Source: Ferruginibacter sp.
Lineage (GTDB): Bacteria > Bacteroidota > Bacteroidia > Chitinophagales > Chitinophagaceae
Direction: 5' to 3'
Assembly: GCA_019638575.1 (NCBI GenBank)
Contig: JAHBTN010000002.1
Span: 62,001 to 126,000 of the forward strand
DNA: 64,000 nucleotides
Shown: positions 36,680 through 44,694 of the stretch, one piece after another
Numbering within the stretch: the stretch's first letter is position 1
How the letters are laid out: each line of letters opens with the position of its first letter
Translations under genes and position numbers: made by a program
Notes under the pieces: generated by a model
The model's input: the letters and a program-made list of their open reading frames with translations, nothing else
The model's database searches: none
What the model was told of the DNA's origin: nothing

Positions 36680-38089
36680 TTACGATAAAGCCTGTGCCCT
36701 GATATTTTCCACTTCATCCACTGTCATTGGTAATTTTTTTCCAAGCAGTTGGCAACCTGTTTGAGTTATCAGGTAATCTTCTTCTACACGTATGCCACTG
36801 AAGTTGCGAAGATGTTCCAAAGCATCATAATTAATAAATTCTGCAAATTTATTTTCTGCTTTCCAGCTATCCATTAATTGAGGAATACAATAAACACCCG
36901 GCTCAACGGTAAGTGTAAAACCTGCTTCCAATGCCCTGCCAAGCCTCAGTGATTTCATACCAAACTGTGTACTTTTTTTCAATGTATCGGTATAGCCCAC
37001 ATAAGGCTCTCCCAAATCTTCCATATCATGTACATCAAGGCCAATCATGTGCCCAAGGCCACATTGAAAAAACATGGCATGGGCGCCTGCAGCAACAGCT
37101 TCTGCTGCATTGCCTTTCATAACAGCAAGTTGCTGCATGCCTTCTATAATTTTTTGTGCTGCATTTAAATAAACATCTTTATATAACACACCCGGTTGCA
37201 ACATAGCTACTGAACTGGTATGCGCTTGTAATACTATTTCATACACTTCTTTTTGTAATTGTGTAAATTTTTTACCTGCCGGGAAAGTGCAGGTAAGGTC
37301 GCCTGCATAATTCATATCATTAGCAGCGCCTGCATCGCATAGTACCATTTGCCCTTCTTTAATGGTATTGCCGGCATATACATTGTGCAGTGTTTCGCCA
37401 TGAATGGTTACAATTGGATGAAACGAAAGGCTTCCATTGTTTGCAAATGCAATCTCTTTCACTTTGGCCATCACTTCATATTCTTTCATACCGGGTTTTG
37501 TATAGCGCATGGCGGCAAGGTGCATATCGGCACTAATGCCTGCAGCTTTATCCATCTCTGCAATTTCACATTCCTCTTTGTATGAGCGCTGGCTAACTAT
37601 TGATTTAATTAATTGTACCGATGCTGAATCATGCACTGCACGTACTGCAATATTTAACCATTGTGCAATCTTTATCCTGTTATTGGCACGGTATGGTGGT
37701 GTAAAATGTATTTTTCTACCGCTGGTTATTGCTTTGCGTATAACGGTTTCAATATCCTTATATGGCGCTGTTTTGGTAACAGCAACTGCAGCGGCCATTT
37801 CAGCAATGGTTGGTTGCGGCCCCGTCCACACTATATCATCCATGCTTAAATCATCGCCAAAAATGGTTTCTTCGCCCGATTCTGTATCAATAATAGCAGC
37901 AAGCCCGGCAAGGTTAATACCAAAATAATACAAAAAGCAACTGTCTTGCCGGTAAGGATACCAGTTGTCTTTATAGTTCATACCAACTTCATCATTACCC
38001 ATAATAAGTATGAGCCCATCTGAAATTTTTTGTTTTAATACAGTACGCCTGTTTTTATAAACCGATGATTGAAATAGCCTGAATTGCAT
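36680..38089 (-). CDS. M24B-family Xaa-Pro aminopeptidase
   Basis: 469 residues, cytoplasmic. An N-terminal creatinase-like domain (about 1-165) is followed by the pita-bread catalytic domain. Metal ligands in order are D252 (LCDAG), D264 (AGDLT), H347 (GLGHMIG), E396 (TVEPGVY) and E436 (IRVEEDY), the full dinuclear set. It removes an N-terminal residue that precedes proline. The length and layout match PepP of Gram-negative bacteria. It has no export signal. Confidence 0.92.
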   Translation of the reverse strand: MQFRLFQSSVYKNRRTVLKQKISDGLILIMGNDEVGMNYKDNWYPYRQDSCFLYYFGINLAGLAAIIDTESGEETIFGDDLSMDDIVWTGPQPTIAEMAAAVAVTKTAPYKDIETVIRKAITSGRKIHFTPPYRANNRIKIAQWLNIAVRAVHDSASVQLIKSIVSQRSYKEECEIAEMDKAAGISADMHLAAMRYTKPGMKEYEVMAKVKEIAFANNGSLSFHPIVTIHGETLHNVYAGNTIKEGQMVLCDAGAANDMNYAGDLTCTFPAGKKFTQLQKEVYEIVLQAHTSSVAMLQPGVLYKDVYLNAAQKIIEGMQQLAVMKGNAAEAVAAGAHAMFFQCGLGHMIGLDVHDMEDLGEPYVGYTDTLKKSTQFGMKSLRLGRALEAGFTLTVEPGVYCIPQLMDSWKAENKFAEFINYDALEHLRNFSGIRVEEDYLITQTGCQLLGKKLPMTVDEVENIRAQALS

Positions 38090-38347
38090 GATACCTGTTT
38101 TAATAATTGAAGAATGAGATAATGGCTTTTGCTAAAGTTAAAACAAATTTTTACCCGGCAGTTGTAAGCTTACATCAATGGCAAATGATTTTGCATTAAT
38201 TGACGTATGCAGAAAATTTAATGAACTGTTATTTAAAAAATATAGATGCAGTGTTTGAATTTTCATACAGCTTTAACATTGTTATTCATCAAACCATTAA
38301 ACCTTTGTATAAGTATCTCATCAAAAATTATCTTAAAAAATTCATGT

Positions 38348-38932
38348 ATGAATAGTTTTACAATTAAATCCCTTGGCTTAAAATTTACCGGTTTACTCTT
38401 CCTTGCTTTTGCTGTTTTTTTAACTTCGTGCAGCAGCTCTAAATCATATTTTACGGCTGATACAAGAAATAAAATAGAACAAAATTCTATCCCATTAGAA
38501 AAACTGCAGTTTTATATTGATAAGGATGTAGAATTAAGAAGGGAACTTTCATCGGGTGATGCCACTGTAAAATCAGGCAAAGTGGTTCTTGAAAATGGCA
38601 GGTACGTTAATATCATTCAATTGAAAAAAGGAACAGCCGGTGTATGTTCCGGTGTTTATAAAAATTCGTTAGACATAGCTTTTGAAAGTGGCCAAAGCAG
38701 TTCTCTTGCATTTTCGGCAGCTAACGGCCGTAATGCCGAAGGTGCTTATCGCCTTGATGCCGAAAAATGGATAAAGCCATATAACAGTCCTGAAGTTGGC
38801 AGGGTAACTTATGATGGCGATGTATATTTTATGCGTTTTAACGGGGCACGGCCTAAATTAATGATTAAAAAAACATCTACTGATAAATACGAAGTGAATA
38901 AAAGGGTGATGAGCGGACGAAAAGTGGAATAA
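38348..38932 (+). CDS. Putative lipoprotein of unknown function
   Basis: 194 residues from ATG 38348. A positively charged start and hydrophobic stretch end at FLTSC (Cys28), a lipobox. The mature part is about 165 residues of mixed strands (LQFYIDKDVELRRELSSGDATVKSGKVVLENGRYV, YDGDVYFMRFNGARPKLMIKK) and no recognised domain. An open frame runs 34 codons further upstream, but the signal peptide fixes the ATG at 38348. A near-consensus -7 sequence (AACCTTTG) lies about 40 bases upstream. It is followed by 277 bp without a gene. Confidence 0.65.
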   Translation: MNSFTIKSLGLKFTGLLFLAFAVFLTSCSSSKSYFTADTRNKIEQNSIPLEKLQFYIDKDVELRRELSSGDATVKSGKVVLENGRYVNIIQLKKGTAGVCSGVYKNSLDIAFESGQSSSLAFSAANGRNAEGAYRLDAEKWIKPYNSPEVGRVTYDGDVYFMRFNGARPKLMIKKTSTDKYEVNKRVMSGRKVE

Positions 38933-39209
38933 CAAATAGCTAATAGCAACATTTTATTAAACTATATCCTAAACCTGCATTTCTTTTTTGCCTGATTATA
39001 TTGCTGTTCACTTTTTTAATTAAAAGGGTAGCGATTTTCTATTGTCCCTTTAATACAATACATCTTTTGTTGGCTGGTTGATGAAAATAAATGCCGGCAT
39101 ATGATTAAATGTGCAATTATTTATAAGCTCAGAAATTAAGAATTTTATTATTATATTGCTTTAGCCCTTTAGCTGCTGTTGCATTATTTTAAATGCCTTA
39201 ACAATTTGC

Positions 39210-39962
39210 ATGTTTAATTTTTTTAAAAACAATATTAAAGAAGAATCATTAGCCCTTCCTTTTACAACAGACATACATTCGCATATTTTACCCGGTATTG
39301 ATGATGGCGCTGCAGATATTGAAACATCTTTAAAACTGGTAAAAGGTTTATACAGCCTGGGTATACGCAAAGCCATTGCCACACCACATATAATTGGAGA
39401 CTTGTACCGAAACACTCCATTTATAATAAACAATGCGCTTGCAACTGTAAAAGAAGCCACAAAAAAAGCAGGTATAAAAATGGAGTTGCATGCTGCTGCT
39501 GAGTATATGCTTGATGATTATTTTATAGAATTATTGAGAAGTAAATCAGCGCTACTTACACTTCATAAAAATATTATCCTAACAGAAATATCATATTCCA
39601 CTGCACCAGATAACCTGGAACAGATACTGGCAGAAATCCTCATCGAAGGTTACCAGCCTATATTGGCTCATCCTGAGCGTTATCACTACTATCATAACAA
39701 TTATAAAAAATACCAGCAGCTAAAAGAAATGGGGTTTATGTTGCAGGTAAATATCTTATCGCTTACCGGTTATTATGGTAAGAGTGTAAAAAAAGCGGCA
39801 AAATACATACTCGAAAATAACTTAGCCAATTTGGTGGGCACCGACCTGCACCACCACAATCACCTGGCAGCACTAACCAACGTTACAAACCGTAAAACAA
39901 TTAATAAATACATGGGGCCAAAAATATATAATAACCTGGATGCTATTATAACAACCTCATAA
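39210..39962 (+). CDS. CpsB/CapC-type PHP-domain tyrosine phosphatase
   Basis: 250 residues. The PHP metal-binding motifs are TDIHSHILPGIDDGA (H23, H25), ATPH, EISY, AHPERY and GTDLHH. CpsB proteins dephosphorylate the tyrosine kinase (Wzc or CpsD) that controls length and export of exopolysaccharide. No such kinase is in this window. The gene begins the exopolysaccharide locus and lies 57 bp before the beta-helix/PnuC-like gene in the same direction. Confidence 0.88.
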   Translation: MFNFFKNNIKEESLALPFTTDIHSHILPGIDDGAADIETSLKLVKGLYSLGIRKAIATPHIIGDLYRNTPFIINNALATVKEATKKAGIKMELHAAAEYMLDDYFIELLRSKSALLTLHKNIILTEISYSTAPDNLEQILAEILIEGYQPILAHPERYHYYHNNYKKYQQLKEMGFMLQVNILSLTGYYGKSVKKAAKYILENNLANLVGTDLHHHNHLAALTNVTNRKTINKYMGPKIYNNLDAIITTS

Positions 39963-40019
39963 ACCAAAATAGAAACACAATTTGTTACAAAAAAAATTAC
40001 ATTTATTAAAAGTACTTAA

Positions 40020-42164
40020 GTGAAATACATTCGATTAATTTTTAGCTTTATTCTTATATTATTACTTCAAAACAGTTTTGCCCAAACTTATTATATAAGC
40101 CCATCGGGTAATGATGTTACAGGAAATGGAAGCATAGGCAATCCATGGAAATCATTATATAAAGCAACCAGTACTGTAACCACTGCCGGAAGTATTATAC
40201 ATGTAAAAGCAGGCGTTTATAACGAAACACTACAGTTGGTGTTGGCTGTTGGTGTAAGTATTGAAGGTGAAGGTATTTCATCGGTTATACAAAGTTCACT
40301 TGCCATCGACTGGACGGAACTGCTATCGCTCAGGTCGCCGGAAGGCACAAACGGTAACCAGGAAATTTCATTTTTAAAATTTAACGGGCAAAACCTTACA
40401 ACCTTTTGGGGCATTGCAATTGCCGGCCGCAGCAATGTAAGCATACACGATTGCATTATTGAAGATTTTAGCGACAGGGGCGTAATTTTTAATGGGCGAA
40501 ATGATAATGTGGAAGCCGCCCCGGAAATTTTTGCAACTGGCAACAAGTTTTATAACAATGTTTTGAATAACTGTGCAGCATATAATACGGCTACTGGGAA
40601 ATACGGAAGAGGTTGCCTAAATATTGGCGGGCAAGATGGGATGCTGATATACAATAATACCATTACACAAAACCAACGGCCTGTAGGCTACAATGGCTTT
40701 GCTATAAAATACAGCAATAATGGTTATTTAAAAAACATAAAGATTTACAACAACACTATCATCAAAGCTCCGTTCATGGGTAAATTTGGCGGTGATGACG
40801 GGTGGGATTTTGCCATTGAGTTTTGGAATGTACTGGGCGGTATGGAAATATATGGTAACAATATACAAGGCGCTGTTGATTTTGTAAACACAAGTAAAGA
40901 TGAGGCTGACTATGGTGTTTGGTTTCACAACAACACAATAGGCCAAAAAGTATTAAATAAACATTTTGAGAGTGGATTAATATTTGAAGTGAAAACTGAA
41001 GCTGTAGTAATTGAAAATAATATTTTTAAAAAAATTGCTGGAGGCATTATCTTTTATACCGAAGGCAACCGCAGCATGTACGATATAACTATCAGGAATA
41101 ACCGATTTGAAGATATAGGCAGTAAAAATGGTAATGGCAATAATGGCAATGGCATCAACATAAGCCCTGGAGTAGTGGTAAAGGGCGAGTACAGTTATTT
41201 TATAGATAATCTTTTAGTTCAAAATAACAGCTTTACAGCTGCAGCCGGTAACGCACCTTTATATGGTATCGAAATAAGTGGTGCAGAAGGCGCCGGTAAA
41301 ATTGTTATAAGTGATAATAACATTAAAGGATTTAATGTAGCGCCGGTTTTTGCAAACCCGGGCGAAGTAATTGATAGCCTGGTTATAGAAAAAAATCATT
41401 TAGCGGGCAATGGAAATAATAATAAGCCTTTTTTTATAAGAGGCTTGCCATCTCATCTTATTTTTAAAAAAAATGTTGTTGATGCTTCAGTACAATCACC
41501 TGGTTTTAATTTTAAACAGCAAATCATAAGGCCAGTATATTATGAATTAAAAAACAGCAACGTACTTGAATTTATTGCTATTGCCGCCTTATTGGTGGCT
41601 TTGTGGTTTTGCAGCAGCGAAAACATTTATGCGTATGTACCATTTTCATTAGCCGCTGCCATTAGCTTGTTTTTATGTGTTGATGGCGAAGTTGGTTTAT
41701 CTAAAACCATTGCTGCCGTTTTATTTATTGCACTATGCCTGTATGGATGGTGGGTATGGCGGCAGCGTGACAGGCGTGGCCACCGTATTGTACGAATTAC
41801 AAAATCATCTAAAAAAGATATAACTAAACAAATGCTTATTTTTTCTGCAGCATTTATCTGCCTTACATATGCAGGTTTCATCTCCTACAAAAATGCAGCA
41901 TTTAATAGTATAGCATTAACAGGCAATTTTGTATACGCAACATCGCTAACAGGGTTTTGGCTTACTACACAAAAAAAATTTGAAAGCTTGTATTGGTATT
42001 TGGTAAGTGGCATTGTAGCAATTGCCTATTTTTATTTAACACACTATCTTATTTTTAGCAGCAGTGTAATTATTTTGATAGCTTTTGCTATATGGTGTAT
42101 GTATGCCTGGAGAAAAAAATTAAATCGAAAAAGAATTTCATCCCAAGAAAAGTTAAGGGGCTGA
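40020..42164 (+). CDS. Exported beta-helix protein fused to a PnuC-like membrane domain
   Basis: 714 residues from GTG 40020. A signal peptide (about 1-21, ending NSFAQ) leads into a right-handed beta-helix (about 22-500), opening with the DUF1565-like TYYISPSGND and carrying many N-N-T turns (YNNTI, IENNIF). From about 515 the protein turns into a bundle of about seven membrane helices. It contains Y575-GWWVW580 and ends in WLTTQKKFESLYWYLVSG and MYAWRKK. The order and motifs resemble PnuC nicotinamide-riboside/NMN transporters (YGWW-W, then WLL-RKK-E-W). Beta-helix proteins often bind or modify polysaccharides. The joining of the two is unusual. Its beta-helix is paralogous to the gene at 44695. 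Confidence 0.7.
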   Translation: MKYIRLIFSFILILLLQNSFAQTYYISPSGNDVTGNGSIGNPWKSLYKATSTVTTAGSIIHVKAGVYNETLQLVLAVGVSIEGEGISSVIQSSLAIDWTELLSLRSPEGTNGNQEISFLKFNGQNLTTFWGIAIAGRSNVSIHDCIIEDFSDRGVIFNGRNDNVEAAPEIFATGNKFYNNVLNNCAAYNTATGKYGRGCLNIGGQDGMLIYNNTITQNQRPVGYNGFAIKYSNNGYLKNIKIYNNTIIKAPFMGKFGGDDGWDFAIEFWNVLGGMEIYGNNIQGAVDFVNTSKDEADYGVWFHNNTIGQKVLNKHFESGLIFEVKTEAVVIENNIFKKIAGGIIFYTEGNRSMYDITIRNNRFEDIGSKNGNGNNGNGINISPGVVVKGEYSYFIDNLLVQNNSFTAAAGNAPLYGIEISGAEGAGKIVISDNNIKGFNVAPVFANPGEVIDSLVIEKNHLAGNGNNNKPFFIRGLPSHLIFKKNVVDASVQSPGFNFKQQIIRPVYYELKNSNVLEFIAIAALLVALWFCSSENIYAYVPFSLAAAISLFLCVDGEVGLSKTIAAVLFIALCLYGWWVWRQRDRRGHRIVRITKSSKKDITKQMLIFSAAFICLTYAGFISYKNAAFNSIALTGNFVYATSLTGFWLTTQKKFESLYWYLVSGIVAIAYFYLTHYLIFSSSVIILIAFAIWCMYAWRKKLNRKRISSQEKLRG

Positions 42165-42170
42165 TGCAAA

Positions 42171-43715
42171 TTACACAATCGCCATTTTTTCTTTTATATG
42201 GTTTGCCAGCCTTAAACTAATAGCTACAACGGTAAGGGTTGGGTTTACAGCGCCTCCGGTTGTATAGCAGGATGAACCGGCAACATATAAATTATCTATG
42301 CCGTGAATTTTACAATTGGCATCTACCACACCATGTTTAGGATCATCACTCATTCTTGTTGTGCCAAGATGGTGCCAGCCACCACTTGTATAATCAGGTA
42401 ACTGAACATCGCCATCCAATAAAAATTCTTTTAGTTTAACACGGCCAATACCTGCAGCACCTATCTGCTGCCCCAAAAGTTTATTAATAGTAAATACGGT
42501 TTTCTTATCAATAGGCGATAAGGCCCAGAAAAGATTAGCCCTTGGTATGCCCAGTTCATCTTTTTCGTTGCTTAATACTACCCTTGATTCAGGATGAGGA
42601 AGCTGCTCTACCCGGGTAAATAAACCATAAGACTGGTAAATACTTTTTGAAAAAAATCTTTGAATAAAATTACGCTTATCAAGAGTAGAGTATTTTTTAA
42701 AAGTATCCAGGCTTTTTCGTGGGTCATCATTTGACCAAAGTTTTACAGACGGAATAGTTTTGTTCGACAATTCCAATGGCATTAATGATATTGAACCATT
42801 AAGCACTTGTAACTCTCTTTGTTTTTCAGGCGATATGGCCAACTCTGCCCTCACTTTAGTAAACTGCTCCATCAAATACAACTTCAGTTTATCGGTATGG
42901 TTCAGCCAAAGTTCGCCGGTTTTAATTTCGGCATGCTCCATAAAATACCGGCCTACCAAATCATTATCATTACCAAGTCCTTTAGGCGCTTGTTTGTTAC
43001 ATGCCAGTAAAACCCTTGCATTTTGCATAGCACTACAGGCAAGTATAAAGTTTTTAGCTTTAACGGTATGTTGCTTACCTGCATAGTTTTTTACTGTTAC
43101 CTGGGTGATGGAGTTTATGCTTTCAGTTGCATCCAAATCAACCACATTGGCATATATATGCAACTGTATGGTTTTTGAATTTACAATAGCATCCTTATAT
43201 TTTTTTCCAAAACGTGTAGGAGGGCTAAACTGCCACATCTTAGTCCAGATCACTTTTTCATCAAGTGGTAAAGGTTTAAAATCCGGATCCTGTTTCAGCC
43301 AATAATCAAGGTTCCATTCGCAGGGACCAAGATCCAAAATTGATGTAGCCTTTGGATAATATTTTGCTATATCTTCTCTTTTTATTGGCCAGCCGCTGTT
43401 TTCTACCCAATCCCTTTTTTCAAAATCAATATCATCAAATGTAGAGCACATGCCTCCCCAATGCCCGGTACTGCCTCCAAAATAGTGGAGCCTGCTTGCT
43501 TTCATGGGATAATAGGGATGACCGGTTATTTTTCCATTATATAATTCCTGGATCCTGTCATCATATTCCATGCCTCCTCCTTCCAGTAAAATTATTTTTT
43601 TGAAAGTATGTTCCAATTCAAGAGCAATACTAATTCCGGCAGCCCCTGCACCAATGATACAAATGTCGCCTTCTATTTGAGTGTTGTTTTCTAACTGCCT
43701 GGCATCAATAAGCAT
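42171..43715 (-). CDS. GMC-family flavin oxidoreductase
   Basis: 514 residues. The FAD-binding motif is IIGAGAAGISIALELE near residue 20-35, followed by GGSTGHWGGMC and the C-terminal GGWHHLGTTRM and NPTLTVVAISLRLANHI. The HH of GGWHH and Asn of NPTLT are at the catalytic positions of GMC alcohol and sugar dehydrogenases. It oxidises an alcohol or sugar hydroxyl. It follows the gluconate-dehydrogenase-subunit-3-like gene by 16 bases and forms a pair with it, though the cytochrome subunit seen in gluconate or glucose dehydrogenases is absent. It is convergent with the beta-helix gene, 6 bases from its stop. Confidence 0.88.
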   Translation of the reverse strand: MLIDARQLENNTQIEGDICIIGAGAAGISIALELEHTFKKIILLEGGGMEYDDRIQELYNGKITGHPYYPMKASRLHYFGGSTGHWGGMCSTFDDIDFEKRDWVENSGWPIKREDIAKYYPKATSILDLGPCEWNLDYWLKQDPDFKPLPLDEKVIWTKMWQFSPPTRFGKKYKDAIVNSKTIQLHIYANVVDLDATESINSITQVTVKNYAGKQHTVKAKNFILACSAMQNARVLLACNKQAPKGLGNDNDLVGRYFMEHAEIKTGELWLNHTDKLKLYLMEQFTKVRAELAISPEKQRELQVLNGSISLMPLELSNKTIPSVKLWSNDDPRKSLDTFKKYSTLDKRNFIQRFFSKSIYQSYGLFTRVEQLPHPESRVVLSNEKDELGIPRANLFWALSPIDKKTVFTINKLLGQQIGAAGIGRVKLKEFLLDGDVQLPDYTSGGWHHLGTTRMSDDPKHGVVDANCKIHGIDNLYVAGSSCYTTGGAVNPTLTVVAISLRLANHIKEKMAIV

Positions 43716-43731
43716 GTGTAAAAAGTAAATT

Positions 43732-44130
43732 TTATGTTAGTGAAAATAACGCACATTGGCGTGCTTCTGTTTGCGCAATAATCCAGCCATTTAAAACAAA
43801 AATTGAGTTTTTCTCAAAATCGTCATGTATTTGGGCATCCAGCATTTCAATCAATTCAAATGAGTCTGTCTTTTCATTATATACTTTTCCATTGTTGTCT
43901 GTAAGCAATAATTTTTTAAGCGTGGCTTTATCTTTTTCCTGTGGAACAGCTTTTCGGTAGCTTTTACCAATTTCTCTTAATGTTTTTTCATCGCAAAAGC
44001 GGCTAAGCTCATCAGGTATAACAATTGTATCGTAGTGTTTTGAACGGCCTTTGATGTATTTTATCGCAGGAATTGAAACTGCAGCCAGGGTAACTGCCGT
44101 TGCTGAAATTAAGAAAGTCCTTCTTTTCAT
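43732..44130 (-). CDS. Small subunit of a GMC dehydrogenase (gluconate 2-dehydrogenase subunit 3-like)
   Basis: 132 residues with a Tat-like signal (KRRTFLISATAVTLAAVSIPAI). The mature part resembles the gluconate 2-dehydrogenase subunit 3 family, which assists export and folding of the large flavin subunit; the companion GMC protein has no signal of its own and would be carried across with it. The tatC gene elsewhere in the window shows that a Tat system is present. It precedes the GMC gene by 16 bases. A -7 box TAAATTTG (minus strand, 44222 to 44215) lies upstream. Confidence 0.65.
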   Translation of the reverse strand: MKRRTFLISATAVTLAAVSIPAIKYIKGRSKHYDTIVIPDELSRFCDEKTLREIGKSYRKAVPQEKDKATLKKLLLTDNNGKVYNEKTDSFELIEMLDAQIHDDFEKNSIFVLNGWIIAQTEARQCALFSLT

Positions 44131-44694
44131 ATTAGGGTAACAAGTCTTGATGAAATAACCAGGTAAATAACCTGTTTATTCATATTACATTAAAATAAGT
44201 TTAGTTTAAAAAAACAAATTTATTTGAAAAATATTGCATGTGGTAATAAATTATACCAAATAAACGCTCAATTAAGCAAACATATAATATTAATTTTTAA
44301 TTAGGAGATTTTTTTTAATAGTTTCATTAAAAGTTAATTATTTGCTTATTTTATTAACATTTACAGGGTTTTTACTAACAATTTTTCGGAATTTTACTAT
44401 GGGCTAATTATTATTAATTGGGTTTAAGTTCTTCTTTTAATTATACTCATTTGTTTATATAAATAATAAAGTTGTTATATATAAAAGGTGATTTTATCTT
44501 CAAAATCCAACTTATTTGTCCCATAAAAATTTATTAATCGTAGCACTATTTTTGCCCTTCTGCACCCTTTAAAAATGTAAGGTTTTTTGTTAGGCAATAT
44601 CCTATGATTATTGAAATATTAGTAATAGTAATAAACCTATACATTTTGCGTTAATCACATTAAGAATAGTTTAAAATCCAATAATTCCAATTCA
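44131..44694. other. 564-bp AT-rich intergenic region between divergent genes
   Basis: No open frame, RNA gene or strong repeat is visible. On the minus strand TAAATTTG (44222-44215) may serve the dehydrogenase pair. On the plus strand TATTTTTG (44547-44554) may serve the beta-helix gene at 44695, with a leader of about 135 bases. It is among the most AT-rich parts of the window and is a probable regulatory region for the locus. Confidence 0.5.

Noticed and set aside
44131-44694. Possible RNA gene or riboswitch in the 564-bp intergenic region
   Set aside because: No stable GC-containing hairpin or known motif was found; only AT-rich sequence and -7 boxes.
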